Source: Polynucleobacter sp. MG-Unter2-18 (GTDB lineage Bacteria; Pseudomonadota; Gammaproteobacteria; Burkholderiales; Burkholderiaceae). Taken from it: DNA of 64,000 nt. This document shows, one piece after another, positions 35,517 to 44,374 of the stretch. Location of the stretch: assembly GCF_018687675.1 (NCBI RefSeq), contig NZ_CP061302.1:1500192-1564191 (forward strand), written 5' to 3'. A model generated the notes under the pieces. That model saw only the letters and a program-made list of their open reading frames with translations. It was not told the DNA's origin and did not search any database. Numbering within the stretch: the stretch's first letter is position 1; every line of letters starts with the position of its first letter. Both the position numbers and the translations under genes were made by a program.

Positions 35517-36650
35517 TTAAATGATCTTCGTCCAGGCAGCCTTACCAGCATACTTTTTGACAGCAGCTTCATCAAACTCAAATCCTAAGCCTGGCGTCTT
35601 ATGCAAGATCAAATCACCGTTCTTGAAGGTGAGCTGCTTGTTAATCAATCTACGGAAGTTTAAGACCTGATCATCTAAGAAGAATTCTACAAAACGCGCA
35701 TTTGGTGTTGCTGCCACTAAAGGAGCATGCAGATCATGCATCCAATGTGGGCAAACAATCACACCCTTTAAATCTGCATACGCAGAAATACGACGCCACT
35801 CCGTGATACCGCCACAGACTGCTGCATCTGACTGCAAAATAGCGACACCACCAGCTTCAATTAACTCCCTAAAACGCCAGCGTCCAGCCTCCATCTCACC
35901 AGTAGCAACGTTGATCTTGGTCTGACGAGCTAGGGCCGCATGCAGATCGATAGCATCTGGGGAAAATGGCTCTTCGATCCAATAGGGGTTGTAAGCCTCA
36001 AAGCGACGAACATACTCAAGGGCAGTCGGCAGATCGCGCCAGGCATTGTTAGCATCTAGTGTCAGCAAAACATCGTCGCCTACAGCCTTACGAGCAGCCT
36101 TAACCCTAGCCTCTTCTTCTCTTGGGGATAGTCGCCCTACTTTCATTTTGACGGCCTTAAAGCCCTGCTTTACGTAGGACTCCATTTCCTTACCCAACAT
36201 GGCGGGTGTTTTACCATCAAGGTAGTAGCCACCGCTGGCATAAGCTGGAACGCGATCATCTACGACTGATCCCAAGTATTGGTGGAGAGGCAATTTAGCA
36301 GCACGGGCATTTAAGTCCCAAAGGGCAGTATCGAGGATTGAGATGCCGCGCATCACTGCACCGGCGCGCCCCTGCAAAATAGACTCGTTATACATATCCA
36401 TCCACAGACCTTCACTGCGATGACTATTTTGACCAATCAGTTTTGGGGCTAGCAATTGCTCCACGGCAATCTTGGCAATATCTCCACCCGCACTACCGAC
36501 ATAGCAAAATCCAATACCCTCATTGCCATCCTTGCCTCGAACTTTAACCAGGCAATAGTGCCGCTCCGAAACCGTTCGAGTGGAAAAGGAGGTGACCTTA
36601 TCTAGAGGCACCGCTACAGCAGCAACTGATACAGACTCAATAATCGGCAT
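35517..36650 (-). CDS. Mandelate racemase / muconate lactonizing enzyme family dehydratase
   Basis: This 377-residue protein belongs to the enolase superfamily. The capping domain is 1-130. The barrel carries a KxK motif in GFKAVKMKVGRLSP, metal ligands in LTLDANNAWRD, YWIEEPFSPD and VATGEMEAGRW, an Asp in LQSDAAVCGGITEW, and a His in CPHWMHDLHAPL. This set suits the mandelate-racemase subgroup, which dehydrates sugar acids or racemises hydroxyacids. The ATG at 36650 has AAAGGA upstream and matches the family start. It converges on the TRAP operon, likely acting on the imported acid. Confidence 0.88.
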   Translation of the reverse strand: MPIIESVSVAAVAVPLDKVTSFSTRTVSERHYCLVKVRGKDGNEGIGFCYVGSAGGDIAKIAVEQLLAPKLIGQNSHRSEGLWMDMYNESILQGRAGAVMRGISILDTALWDLNARAAKLPLHQYLGSVVDDRVPAYASGGYYLDGKTPAMLGKEMESYVKQGFKAVKMKVGRLSPREEEARVKAARKAVGDDVLLTLDANNAWRDLPTALEYVRRFEAYNPYWIEEPFSPDAIDLHAALARQTKINVATGEMEAGRWRFRELIEAGGVAILQSDAAVCGGITEWRRISAYADLKGVIVCPHWMHDLHAPLVAATPNARFVEFFLDDQVLNFRRLINKQLTFKNGDLILHKTPGLGFEFDEAAVKKYAGKAAWTKII

Positions 36651-36781
36651 GACAATTCCTTTAACTAAAAATTTATTGTATCTACAACTTTTGCCACTTT
36701 CCTTGACCAACTTCAATAGAAAATTGCTGCACTACAACATAAAAAATAGTGGGCTTGGTAACAATATTGGATAATTGAGTA

Positions 36782-38221
36782 GTGAAAAAAATAGTCGGCC
36801 AATTACCTTACTTATTGATAAACGTCTTCAAGGTTGCCGGACTCTGTCTAGTAGTGCTTGCCTCAAGCGCACAAGCACAGCAAGCCAGTCAAACTACCAA
36901 GGCCAGCAAAACCCCTCAGATAAAACAGAAAGCGGTGAGTCCTAGCAATAAGCAGGCTGGTATTCAGTTGAAAGAAAATTCACTCAATCGCTCCACCAAA
37001 AGCATGGAATTAAATCCTGAGTTATTTAAACGGATTGAGGGCACACAAAGCAATGAAAGCGGTGTGAATCTAGACTATCGAGTCCAGCGTGGCTGTCTAC
37101 GTCGTAGCTTTAACGAGGAGAATCTTCCGGCTAATCTGGGTTTAGAAAACCGAGAACTCAATGATTTCTTCAAATCTCAAACTAAGGGGTTCTTTGATCG
37201 AATGCGGGGTAATTGCATCCCTTATGCATTAGCTCTAGGTAGCCGCAACCGCTTCGAATCCTTGAGTGTCATGAATGGCCCGATACAGGATGCCAAGACT
37301 GAGATTTGGACTTTTACGCCATCAGCAGCGGGTAACTTCTTAATTCAGCAGGACTACCTCAGAGATGAATCCAAGCGCTTTACGGAAATCCAATTACCTC
37401 TGAGTGCTGTTTTGTATGATCCTAAAAAAGTGGGCGATAAATTACCCGTTGAATTAGTTTGGGAGTTGAACTCCATCATTAAGCAAATTTATCCCGAAGA
37501 AAATAATTCGCTTGAAAATACCAATAGCATTGTTCGTCTTATTGTGGACTTTGGCGATAAGGAACGTTGGGCTCAAATTTGGGCGGTAGAAATCATTGAA
37601 CCATCCTCTAGTGAAGTATTTGCCAGCGCTTTTTGGGTCGAAAGAAATGATATCCCCGGGGGCTTTTATACCTCTAGCGGAGAATCGATTGAACGCACCT
37701 TCTGGACGAATCCCCTGAGCTATCGACGCATCTCCCGCGGAGTTGGTAGTGTAAGAGCATCAAGCAAAAGAGCTGCACCACCAAAGAACGGTAGCGCTGT
37801 TGTCGCCGCTCCCAAGCAGAGATATCGCACTCATATGGGAATTGATTATTCGGCGCCCACTGGGACGCCCATCTTTAGCGTAGCCACAGGCAAGGTAGTA
37901 CATTTGGGCTATAGCGGTGCCTTTGGTAACCTCATCATTCTTGAGCATCCTGGAAACTATCGCACCTACTATGCTCACTTGAGCGGCTACAACACCGAAC
38001 TAGAAGTGGGTAATGAAGTTCGGCGTGGCCTAGAGATTGGCTATGTCGGATCTACTGGACGCTCCACCGGCCCTCACCTCCATTTTGAACTGAGAAAAGA
38101 TGGGGTCTATGTCGATCCCTATGCTGTAAAAACTCAGTTAGATTTGTGGAATATGCGTGATAGTGATAGTGGATTACTTACTCGAGAAATTCTCTTGCTG
38201 GGTACGCCGCTAATTAATTAG
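36782..38221 (+). CDS. M23 family (LytM) peptidase
   Basis: This 479-residue protein has a GTG start, a membrane-anchor or signal region (about 10-32), a low-complexity Gln/Lys linker, and a large N-terminal domain of unknown function. The C-terminal LytM domain has the zinc motif in RTHMGIDYSAPTGTP and GPHLHFELRKDGVYVDPY. It likely cleaves or activates cleavage of peptidoglycan cross-bridges in the periplasm. The catalytic His and Asp ligands are present, so it may be an active enzyme rather than an activator. Confidence 0.89.
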   Translation: MKKIVGQLPYLLINVFKVAGLCLVVLASSAQAQQASQTTKASKTPQIKQKAVSPSNKQAGIQLKENSLNRSTKSMELNPELFKRIEGTQSNESGVNLDYRVQRGCLRRSFNEENLPANLGLENRELNDFFKSQTKGFFDRMRGNCIPYALALGSRNRFESLSVMNGPIQDAKTEIWTFTPSAAGNFLIQQDYLRDESKRFTEIQLPLSAVLYDPKKVGDKLPVELVWELNSIIKQIYPEENNSLENTNSIVRLIVDFGDKERWAQIWAVEIIEPSSSEVFASAFWVERNDIPGGFYTSSGESIERTFWTNPLSYRRISRGVGSVRASSKRAAPPKNGSAVVAAPKQRYRTHMGIDYSAPTGTPIFSVATGKVVHLGYSGAFGNLIILEHPGNYRTYYAHLSGYNTELEVGNEVRRGLEIGYVGSTGRSTGPHLHFELRKDGVYVDPYAVKTQLDLWNMRDSDSGLLTREILLLGTPLIN

Positions 38222-38242
38222 TAGGTGCAAATCAGCAATTGA

Positions 38243-38272
38243 AAAGGGGTCTGATGAGACCCCTTTATTTTT
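38243..38272. terminator. Intrinsic terminator between M23 peptidase and universal stress protein genes
   Basis: The stem AAAGGGGTCT/AGACCCCTTT (38243-38252 and 38257-38266) has a 4-base loop and a T-rich tail. It lies between two convergent genes and can act on the plus-strand gene and, more weakly, on the minus-strand one. Confidence 0.85.
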
Positions 38273-38285
38273 GATGCGCTAGGCA

Positions 38286-38726
38286 CTAACCCAGTACTAA
38301 TACCGGTATCTTAGAATGCACGATCACCTCATGTGTTTCACTACCCAATAAGACGCTCTTAATACCAGTACGCTTATGCGAGGCCATCACAATCACATCA
38401 GCTTTCGATTTCTTGGCGCCATCCAAAATACCCTCTGATAAATTGCTATTAGGAATATGAAGCGTATTTGCTTTTACGCCGGCACCCAACAAAAGAGCGG
38501 CCTTTTTCAAGACATCAGTAGCATAAGCTTCGCAGACCTTCTTGTGGTCCTTTTGAGAAATTCCATAGCCCATAGAGCTATCGGAATACACCATCGGAGG
38601 CATGGGATCCGAAACATAAACTAATGTCACAGCTGCTTTATCGGCCTTTGCAAGCTCAGCTACCTTTTTTAAAGACTTTTTGCTCACGTCTGAACCATCG
38701 ACTGGTACTAATAAATGTTTGAACAT
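38286..38726 (-). CDS. Universal stress protein (UspA family)
   Basis: This 146-residue protein starts MFKHLLVPVDGSDVSKKSLK, and its C terminus carries GAKKSKADVIVMASHKRTGI and SVLLGSETHEVIVHSKIPVL. The G-x2-G-x9-G(S/T) ATP-binding pattern is only partly matched (GIKSVLLGSETHE). The ATG at 38726 with AGGAGT upstream is preferred to 38786. The role is probably survival under stress. It faces the DUF2177 gene divergently. Confidence 0.92.
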   Translation of the reverse strand: MFKHLLVPVDGSDVSKKSLKKVAELAKADKAAVTLVYVSDPMPPMVYSDSSMGYGISQKDHKKVCEAYATDVLKKAALLLGAGVKANTLHIPNSNLSEGILDGAKKSKADVIVMASHKRTGIKSVLLGSETHEVIVHSKIPVLVLG

Positions 38727-38814
38727 ATTGACTCCTGTTAAATTAACCCTATTAATCTCCATTCCATCATAATCTTTATTACTCAACTAAAAAAACAAGC
38801 AAAAGGACACTAAA

Positions 38815-39216
38815 TTGCTCAAGTACTTTGCAGTGTATTTTTCGTTTCTCATCACACTGATCATCATTGATTTAATTTGGCTTCTGGGTATTGCCAGGAA
38901 TCTCTATCGCGATGAAATGGGTTCGCTCATGGCTAGTGAGCCAAAATTGTGGGCAGGGCTAGCTTTTTATCTTTTATATGCGCTTGGGGCATCCATCTTC
39001 GTCATCTTCCCAGCAATTTCAAAACAGTCCTGGATTTACGCAGCGCAGTATGGCGCCCTATTTGGTTTGTTTTGTTATATGACTTACGACCTAACCAATC
39101 TTGCAGTGATTCGCGACTTTCCTATGCGCTTGGCATTTGTAGACATTGTCTGGGGATCTGCTGTTACCGCACTATCCGCGACCATCGCCTACTGGGTTGG
39201 CAATCGAATCGCTTAA
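38815..39216 (+). CDS. DUF2177 family membrane protein
   Basis: This 133-residue protein has four predicted helices and a TTG start preceded by AAAGGA. Recognisable family segments are IIIDLIWLLGIARNLYRDEM, GLFCYMTYDLTNLAVIRDFP and VDIVWGSAVTALSATIAYWV. The function of this family is unknown. The stop is 13 bases before the SulP gene, so they are probably co-transcribed. Confidence 0.85.
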   Translation: MLKYFAVYFSFLITLIIIDLIWLLGIARNLYRDEMGSLMASEPKLWAGLAFYLLYALGASIFVIFPAISKQSWIYAAQYGALFGLFCYMTYDLTNLAVIRDFPMRLAFVDIVWGSAVTALSATIAYWVGNRIA

Positions 39217-39229
39217 CAGTTTTTCGCAC

Positions 39230-40858
39230 ATGCGTTTTTTCCACCCCAAACTACTCGACTCCCTTAAGAGCTATAACGGTACTCTTTTCAGTAAAGATAT
39301 ATTGGCAGGCATTACGGTTGGGGTAGTCGCACTACCTTTAGCTATGGCATTTGCGATTGCCAGCGGACTCAAACCAGAAGCAGGTATTTTTACCGCCATC
39401 ATTGCTGGTGGCTTAATTTCCATCTTGGGCGGCAGTCGCGTGCAAATTGGTGGGCCAGCTGGTGCATTCATCGTCATCGTTTACGGCATTGTTGAGAACT
39501 ATGGAGTTGCTAATTTACTTTTGGCAACTGTGATGTCGGGGATATTTTTATTCCTGATGGGGCTCTTTCGACTGGGGACATTAATTCGCTTTATTCCAGT
39601 AGCGGTCATTATTGGTTTTACCAACGGTATCGCTGTACTGATTGGACTGTCTCAAGTAAAAGAATTTTTTGGTCTTCAAATTACCAAAATGCCTGCTGAG
39701 TTTTTTCAAGCAGTTCAAACTCTGTATGCTGCTGCCGATACTGTTAACCCTGTCGCTCTCATGCTATCGATCGGAACCCTCACCCTACTGATTACTTGGC
39801 GGATCTTTCAAAAACAGCTTGGTTATCTTGGCCACCTTCCGGGAACTGTCATCGCCATGGCTATCGCCACGATCGTGACGAGTGCATTTAATCTTCCAGT
39901 AGATACCATCGGCAGTCGTTTTGGCGGCATCCCCTCAGGTCTACCTAGCTTTGAATGGATTCCTATTAGCTGGAGTACCGCTCAATTTGTGATTGCACCT
40001 GCCATTACTCTCGCCCTGCTTGGGGCGATTGAGTCACTACTATGCGCCCGAATTGCTGATGGACTGATTCATGATCGTCATGAGTCTAATCAAGAGCTGA
40101 TGGCTCAGGGTGTTGCCAATGTAGTTACCCCGTTCTTTGGTGGCATGCCAGCCACCGGAACCATTGCTAGAACGGTGACCAACATACAAAGCGGTGGAAG
40201 CACCCCAATTGCCGGGGTCGTTCACTCGGCAACCTTGCTGGTGATTATTCTGTTTGGAGCTCCGCTAGCGAAAAATATTCCTCTAGCTAGCCTAGCCGCG
40301 ATCCTGATGTTTGTTGCTTGGAATATGGGTGAATGGAAAAAGTTTGCAGACCTCAAGCAATTTCGCCTACCTTATCGCTTAACTATGTTGAGTGTATTTT
40401 TTCTGACTATCGTGTTAGACCTCACTGTCGCAATACAGGTAGGCTTACTACTGGCATTTATTACTTTCATTTACCGTATCTCAAGTTTATCTCGCTATGA
40501 GCCAGTCAATCTCATTGATTTTCCAGAGCTCAAGCAGTATCAGGGAACTATTGCTGCATTCCGAATTTATGGCGCTATCTTTTTTGGCGCAGTCAAAATT
40601 CTGGAAAATATTGAAAACGAACTACCCTCAAAAGTGTTGATACTTGATCTTAAGAATGTGATTTATATCGACGTCTCTGGAATGGATGCTGTACTTGAAC
40701 TGGAAGCAGTTTGTAAAAATCGTGATATTAAGCTCATGATTTGTGGACTAGCACATCAACCCTACGAGATGGCCACTCGAGCAGGTCTCTTGGAGCGCCT
40801 GCCTGTCGATTGCATTCACCCAGATCTACAGCAGGGCATTGCTCGAGCCATCAGTTAA
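39230..40858 (+). CDS. SulP family anion permease
   Basis: This 542-residue transporter has an N-terminal membrane domain (about 20-410) with the SulP signature VALPLAMAFAIASGLKPEAG and the NGIAVLIGLSQVKEFFGLQI region. A C-terminal STAS domain (about 430-540) carries LILDLKNVIYIDVSGMDAVL. It probably moves sulfate, bicarbonate or dicarboxylates with sodium or protons. The ATG at 39230 is the family-like start; no SD is obvious. A longer frame from 39146 would overlap the DUF2177 gene and is not favoured. Confidence 0.9.
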   Translation: MRFFHPKLLDSLKSYNGTLFSKDILAGITVGVVALPLAMAFAIASGLKPEAGIFTAIIAGGLISILGGSRVQIGGPAGAFIVIVYGIVENYGVANLLLATVMSGIFLFLMGLFRLGTLIRFIPVAVIIGFTNGIAVLIGLSQVKEFFGLQITKMPAEFFQAVQTLYAAADTVNPVALMLSIGTLTLLITWRIFQKQLGYLGHLPGTVIAMAIATIVTSAFNLPVDTIGSRFGGIPSGLPSFEWIPISWSTAQFVIAPAITLALLGAIESLLCARIADGLIHDRHESNQELMAQGVANVVTPFFGGMPATGTIARTVTNIQSGGSTPIAGVVHSATLLVIILFGAPLAKNIPLASLAAILMFVAWNMGEWKKFADLKQFRLPYRLTMLSVFFLTIVLDLTVAIQVGLLLAFITFIYRISSLSRYEPVNLIDFPELKQYQGTIAAFRIYGAIFFGAVKILENIENELPSKVLILDLKNVIYIDVSGMDAVLELEAVCKNRDIKLMICGLAHQPYEMATRAGLLERLPVDCIHPDLQQGIARAIS

Positions 40859-40863
40859 TCTCA

Positions 40864-41595
40864 TTAGCTGATACAGAAACCGCCTTTGAGCAAAGCTTCT
40901 GGCAAATACCAGGCGCGATAAAAACCAAATAGTGCAGCCGATAACAAAAGGCCTGCAGCAATATATCTCACTACAGCATATTGACTCAGTTGCGCCATAG
41001 TTGCTGAAAACTTTGAAATCAGTAATAGATTGGGTAAGGTACCCAAACCAAATGCCAACATTAGCATTGCACCTGTTAAGACATCCCCCGATAAAAAGGC
41101 GAGCGGTAAAACACTGTAGACCAAACCACAAGGAACAAGACCCCACACCATTCCACTAAACCAGCGGGATGAAGGACCTGTGAAACTTCCTAAATATTGA
41201 GCCCAATAAGTAGCCATGCGTGCGCCTAGCCACTTCCCAAGCAATGGAGAAGTGCTAGATCTTGGGCGCAAAAGACGTAAGCCCATTAGCAATAAAAGGA
41301 GTGATGTCATGGCAAACAAGGGGCGCTGAATAGGCACTATATTTTGCTGCCAAAGAACTGCACCAGCCCAAGCAGCTAAGGCGCCGAGCAAAACATAGGT
41401 CATCAAACGCCCAGCGTGCATGATGAGCTGAAGATAAAACAGCTCAGACCTACTTTGCAATGGAGCATAAGTCACTCCACTAGAGTTACCTTGACGCTCA
41501 ATTGCTGCAGCAATACCGCCACACATCAAAGCGCAGTGCCACCCACTGACTAGAGCACCCAAAAAGACTGCCAACACAAGACTGGCGGTTAGCAT
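40864..41595 (-). CDS. SafE/TauE-like membrane protein near cbb3 oxidase genes
   Basis: This 243-residue protein has six or more helices. The Cys-His segment GWHCALMCGGIAAAIERQGN near residue 18-37 matches proteins often encoded with cbb3 oxidase clusters (sometimes annotated as sulfite exporter TauE/SafE or CcoS-linked copper-handling proteins). A metal or copper role during oxidase assembly fits the location but is inferred. It converges on SulP with five bases between stops and diverges from fnr. Confidence 0.78.
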   Translation of the reverse strand: MLTASLVLAVFLGALVSGWHCALMCGGIAAAIERQGNSSGVTYAPLQSRSELFYLQLIMHAGRLMTYVLLGALAAWAGAVLWQQNIVPIQRPLFAMTSLLLLLMGLRLLRPRSSTSPLLGKWLGARMATYWAQYLGSFTGPSSRWFSGMVWGLVPCGLVYSVLPLAFLSGDVLTGAMLMLAFGLGTLPNLLLISKFSATMAQLSQYAVVRYIAAGLLLSAALFGFYRAWYLPEALLKGGFCIS

Positions 41596-41661
41596 TGCAG
41601 GGAAATATTAAAATGGCACATTATCCGAGTAGAATAAACTGATCTGATAACTTGATCTAAT

Positions 41662-42420
41662 ATGAATTACACCAACTCAGATGTCCCTAGTGGCAAATGC
41701 TCAGTCTGTGTACTAGGCCAGTTTTGCTTGCCCGTGGGCATTAGCCCATCTGATATTGCCAAGATTGACACTCTCGTAAAAGAGCGGGTTCACTTACAAA
41801 AAGGTGAAAGCCTCTACCGCCACGGTGACCCACTTTCTGCGGTCTACAGCATTCGTTTTGGCACCCTTAAGACCGAGTATGGCTTAGAAGATGGACGCCA
41901 ACAAGTCATCGGCTTCCATTTACCTGGTGAGATCTTGGGGCTTGATGGCATCGGAGACGGCAGCTATCAATCTGAGGCAATTGCTCTAGAAGAAAGCGAA
42001 GTTTGCATTATTCGCTACGAGGCATTTGAGGACTTAGCACGCCAAATTCCAGAGCTGCAAAAGCAATTTCACCGCATTCTGAGTCGTGAGCTCACTCAAG
42101 ATCAACGTCACCTACTCTCACTCGGAAGTTTGCGTGCAGAGGAGCGTTTAGCAAGCTTCCTACTGAATCTTTCTCAGCGCCTAGCTGCACGAGGATATCT
42201 CAATAATGAATTTGATTTGCGTATGAGTCGAGTAGAAATTGGCAGCTATCTCGGTATTCAGATTGAAACTGTGAGTCGGATGCTCTCACGCTTTGCTGAA
42301 TCAGGACTCATTCAAATTAAACAGCGTCATATTAAGCTGATTGACGTAGATGGACTATATCAATTGGCCGGCATCCCAAACCCTGAGCGCACAGTTCAGA
42401 TCAGGCCCTGTGTTAGCTGA
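41662..42420 (+). CDS. fnr: FNR/ANR-type oxygen-responsive transcription regulator
   Basis: This is a 252-residue CRP/FNR-family regulator. N-terminal cysteines at 13, 16 and 22 match FNR's C-x2-C-x5-C. A fourth Cys at 115 sits in the usual place, so it should bind an oxygen-sensitive [4Fe-4S] cluster. A cyclic-nucleotide-type barrel is followed by the helix-turn-helix MSRVEIGSYLGIQIETVSRM, with the ETVSR recognition pattern for TTGAT half-sites. Such a site lies upstream of ccoN about 5 kb away. The gene is divergent from the SafE-like gene. Confidence 0.95.
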   Translation: MNYTNSDVPSGKCSVCVLGQFCLPVGISPSDIAKIDTLVKERVHLQKGESLYRHGDPLSAVYSIRFGTLKTEYGLEDGRQQVIGFHLPGEILGLDGIGDGSYQSEAIALEESEVCIIRYEAFEDLARQIPELQKQFHRILSRELTQDQRHLLSLGSLRAEERLASFLLNLSQRLAARGYLNNEFDLRMSRVEIGSYLGIQIETVSRMLSRFAESGLIQIKQRHIKLIDVDGLYQLAGIPNPERTVQIRPCVS

Positions 42421-42423
42421 GGC

Positions 42424-42681
42424 CTATATTAAGCTTTTATCTGAGTTCTTAGCATCAGGATTAATCCCCGGAAGAATATAGGCTGTAAGCGCGCTCGAAA
42501 ATGAGCAAAAAATCCAAATAATAAAAAATCCAATGGTGTAAATCCCCTCGTCAGAGATATTGGGGTGATGACCAAAAAATAACAACTCAGCAGGATGCAC
42601 AATGCTAAAGAGTAGACCTTCAGCCAAGATGGAAACCAAAAATGAAGGCCACATGATCCAGATGAATAGGCGGTACTTCAT
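42424..42681 (-). CDS. Small membrane protein of unknown function, 85 residues
   Basis: This 85-residue protein has two or three hydrophobic helices (about 5-25 and 45-70), with the ends KYRLFIWIMWPSFLVSILAE and YILPGINPDAKNSDKSLI. Its start overlaps the FixH-like gene by four bases (ATGA), so it is the last gene of the cco operon. It resembles short membrane proteins found after fixH in beta-proteobacterial cco clusters; the function is unknown. It converges on fnr, with three bases between stops. Confidence 0.75.
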   Translation of the reverse strand: MKYRLFIWIMWPSFLVSILAEGLLFSIVHPAELLFFGHHPNISDEGIYTIGFFIIWIFCSFSSALTAYILPGINPDAKNSDKSLI

Positions 42682-42887
42682 TTGCGATCCTGTTCCACTT
42701 TAAGTTGCTCCACTTTAAGCCCACGCTTCACCACACCATCTCGCACTGGCTTATCTGAATAGAGATTTACCGCCAAATAAATAGTAATCACACAGCCAAT
42801 AGCAGCAAGTGCTGGGCCACTGATGAGTAGCCAAGGCCAGAGCTGTTTAAACCAAGGCTTATTAGATTCATGTTCTGACATATTCAT
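42678..42887 (-). CDS. FixH/CcoH-like protein, short form
   Basis: This 69-residue protein starts NKPWFKQLWPWLLISGPALA near residue 9, exactly the FixH N-terminal amphipathic and membrane region. It then ends with VRDGVVKRGLKVEQLKVEQ, missing the larger periplasmic part of classic FixH (about 150-180 residues). Such short forms may be normal in this group. The stop overlaps the next small gene, and an LKVEQ duplication sits at its C terminus. It should help assemble the cbb3 oxidase. Confidence 0.75.
   Translation of the reverse strand: MNMSEHESNKPWFKQLWPWLLISGPALAAIGCVITIYLAVNLYSDKPVRDGVVKRGLKVEQLKVEQDRK
42690..42719. repeat. 15-base tandem duplication at the end of the FixH-like gene
   Basis: Two adjacent 15-base copies (42690-42704 and 42705-42719) match at 13 of 15 positions. 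Each encodes LKVEQ, giving LKVEQLKVEQ in the protein tail. The duplication keeps the reading frame. Confidence 0.9.
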
Positions 42888-42913
42888 CCTCTCTCTATCT
42901 CTCGCTATATAGC

Positions 42914-44371
42914 TTAGCGGGGAATAATAAAACTCGATTTTTCATCACGAGTCCTGGTAATTAACTCGCTACCAGATACCTCCCTACCAATCACATCAAA
43001 GTGAATTGGGTAATTGCCAGGCTCATGCGCACCTACAGTAGTACTTACTTTTACAGGAATCAATAGATTACTGGCTGGACCTACTGCAATCTCTGTGACC
43101 AACTCTCCTTGAGAATTCAGTATTCTTAAATCAGATAAGCCGCTCGCTTTGAGCTGTACATTCATATTATTTTCTGATGCATTCATGATCTGAATGCGAT
43201 AAATATTTTCGATACGCACGCCATCTACTTCGCGAGCCAATGCGCCTCGATCGCGCATCACATCAACTCTGAGAGGGTTACGAGTAACTAGTGAGATTAA
43301 GAAGGCGCTGGTAAGAACAGTAATAAAGGCAATGTAAATCAAAACCCGTGGACGTAGAATATGGCGTATGGCACTTTGGTTAGTTTCTTTTTCTTCAATA
43401 GCTCGCTCGGTTGTATAGCGAATCAAACCCTTTGGATAGTCCACCTTTTCCATTACTTGATCGCAAGCATCAATACAGGCGCCACATCCAATACACATAT
43501 ATTGCAGACCATCACGGATATCAATGCCGGTTGGGCAAACTTGCACACAAATACTGCAATCTACGCAATCGCCAAGACCGAGAGTTGCATGATCGGCTGA
43601 CTTGTTACGACTCCCGCGTGGCTCGCCACGGACCTTATCGTAGGTAACCAAGAAAGTATCTTTATCGACCATCACACTTTGGAAGCGCGCATAAGGGCAC
43701 ATATATTTACAGACTTGCTCGCGCATGAAACCTGCATTGCCCCAGGTTGCAAAGCTATAGAAACACAACCAAAAGGTTTGCCACGGCCCTAAAGATAAAT
43801 GCAAAAATGCAGCGCCGAGAGTTTCAATTGGGGTGAAATAGCCAATGAAAGTAAACCCAGTCCAAAATGCAATTAAGAGCCACAGGAAATGCTTCGTAAT
43901 CTTGAGGCGCCATTTACGAATACCCCAAGGCCACTCCTCGCCATCTAAGCGAATCCGCGCAAAACGATCGCCCTCAACTTTACGCTCGATCCACATAAAA
44001 ATTTCGGTATAGACCGTTTGGGGGCAAGCGTAGCCACAAAATAATCGACCCGCAATAGCGGTAAATAAAAAGAGGGCTAAAGCAGAGAGAATTAATAGGA
44101 GTGTGAGATAGATTACATCCTGCGGCCATAGTACAAGTCCGAAGATATAAAACTTACGCTGAATTAAATCAAAGAGTACCGCTTGACGATCATTCCAACT
44201 AATCCAAGGCAGGCCATAAAATAATAATTGCGTTGCAAATACTAAGATGAGGCGCCAACGAGCAAATAAGCCACTAACAGATCGTGGATAAATCTTTCGC
44301 CGGATCTCATAAAGAGATTCCTCAATGACATCTATAGGAATAGGCTTCCCTATGGGCGAATGATTTGACAC
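42914..44371 (-). CDS. ccoG: Cytochrome c oxidase accessory protein CcoG
   Basis: This 485-residue membrane iron-sulfur protein of the cbb3 assembly path was first named FixG. Membrane helices appear early and again at about 330-355. Cys-rich ferredoxin-like sites are CVDCSICVQVCPTGIDIRDG and MCIGCGACIDACDQVMEKV. Earlier Cys residues are GYACPQTVY and VCKYMCPYAR. CcoG reduces copper for insertion into the oxidase in related bacteria. The C-terminal domain is Ig-like. It starts three bases after ccoP. Confidence 0.95.
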   Translation of the reverse strand: MSNHSPIGKPIPIDVIEESLYEIRRKIYPRSVSGLFARWRLILVFATQLLFYGLPWISWNDRQAVLFDLIQRKFYIFGLVLWPQDVIYLTLLLILSALALFLFTAIAGRLFCGYACPQTVYTEIFMWIERKVEGDRFARIRLDGEEWPWGIRKWRLKITKHFLWLLIAFWTGFTFIGYFTPIETLGAAFLHLSLGPWQTFWLCFYSFATWGNAGFMREQVCKYMCPYARFQSVMVDKDTFLVTYDKVRGEPRGSRNKSADHATLGLGDCVDCSICVQVCPTGIDIRDGLQYMCIGCGACIDACDQVMEKVDYPKGLIRYTTERAIEEKETNQSAIRHILRPRVLIYIAFITVLTSAFLISLVTRNPLRVDVMRDRGALAREVDGVRIENIYRIQIMNASENNMNVQLKASGLSDLRILNSQGELVTEIAVGPASNLLIPVKVSTTVGAHEPGNYPIHFDVIGREVSGSELITRTRDEKSSFIIPR

Positions 44372-44374
44372 TGA

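Noticed and set aside
41596..41661. FNR self-regulation site before fnr
   Set aside because: TTGAT occurs once but no paired ATCAA is found at the right spacing.
42678..42887. The short FixH-like gene as a pseudogene
   Set aside because: Frame, start and operon overlaps are intact and the tail has its own stop followed by a coupled gene. A short form is more likely than decay.
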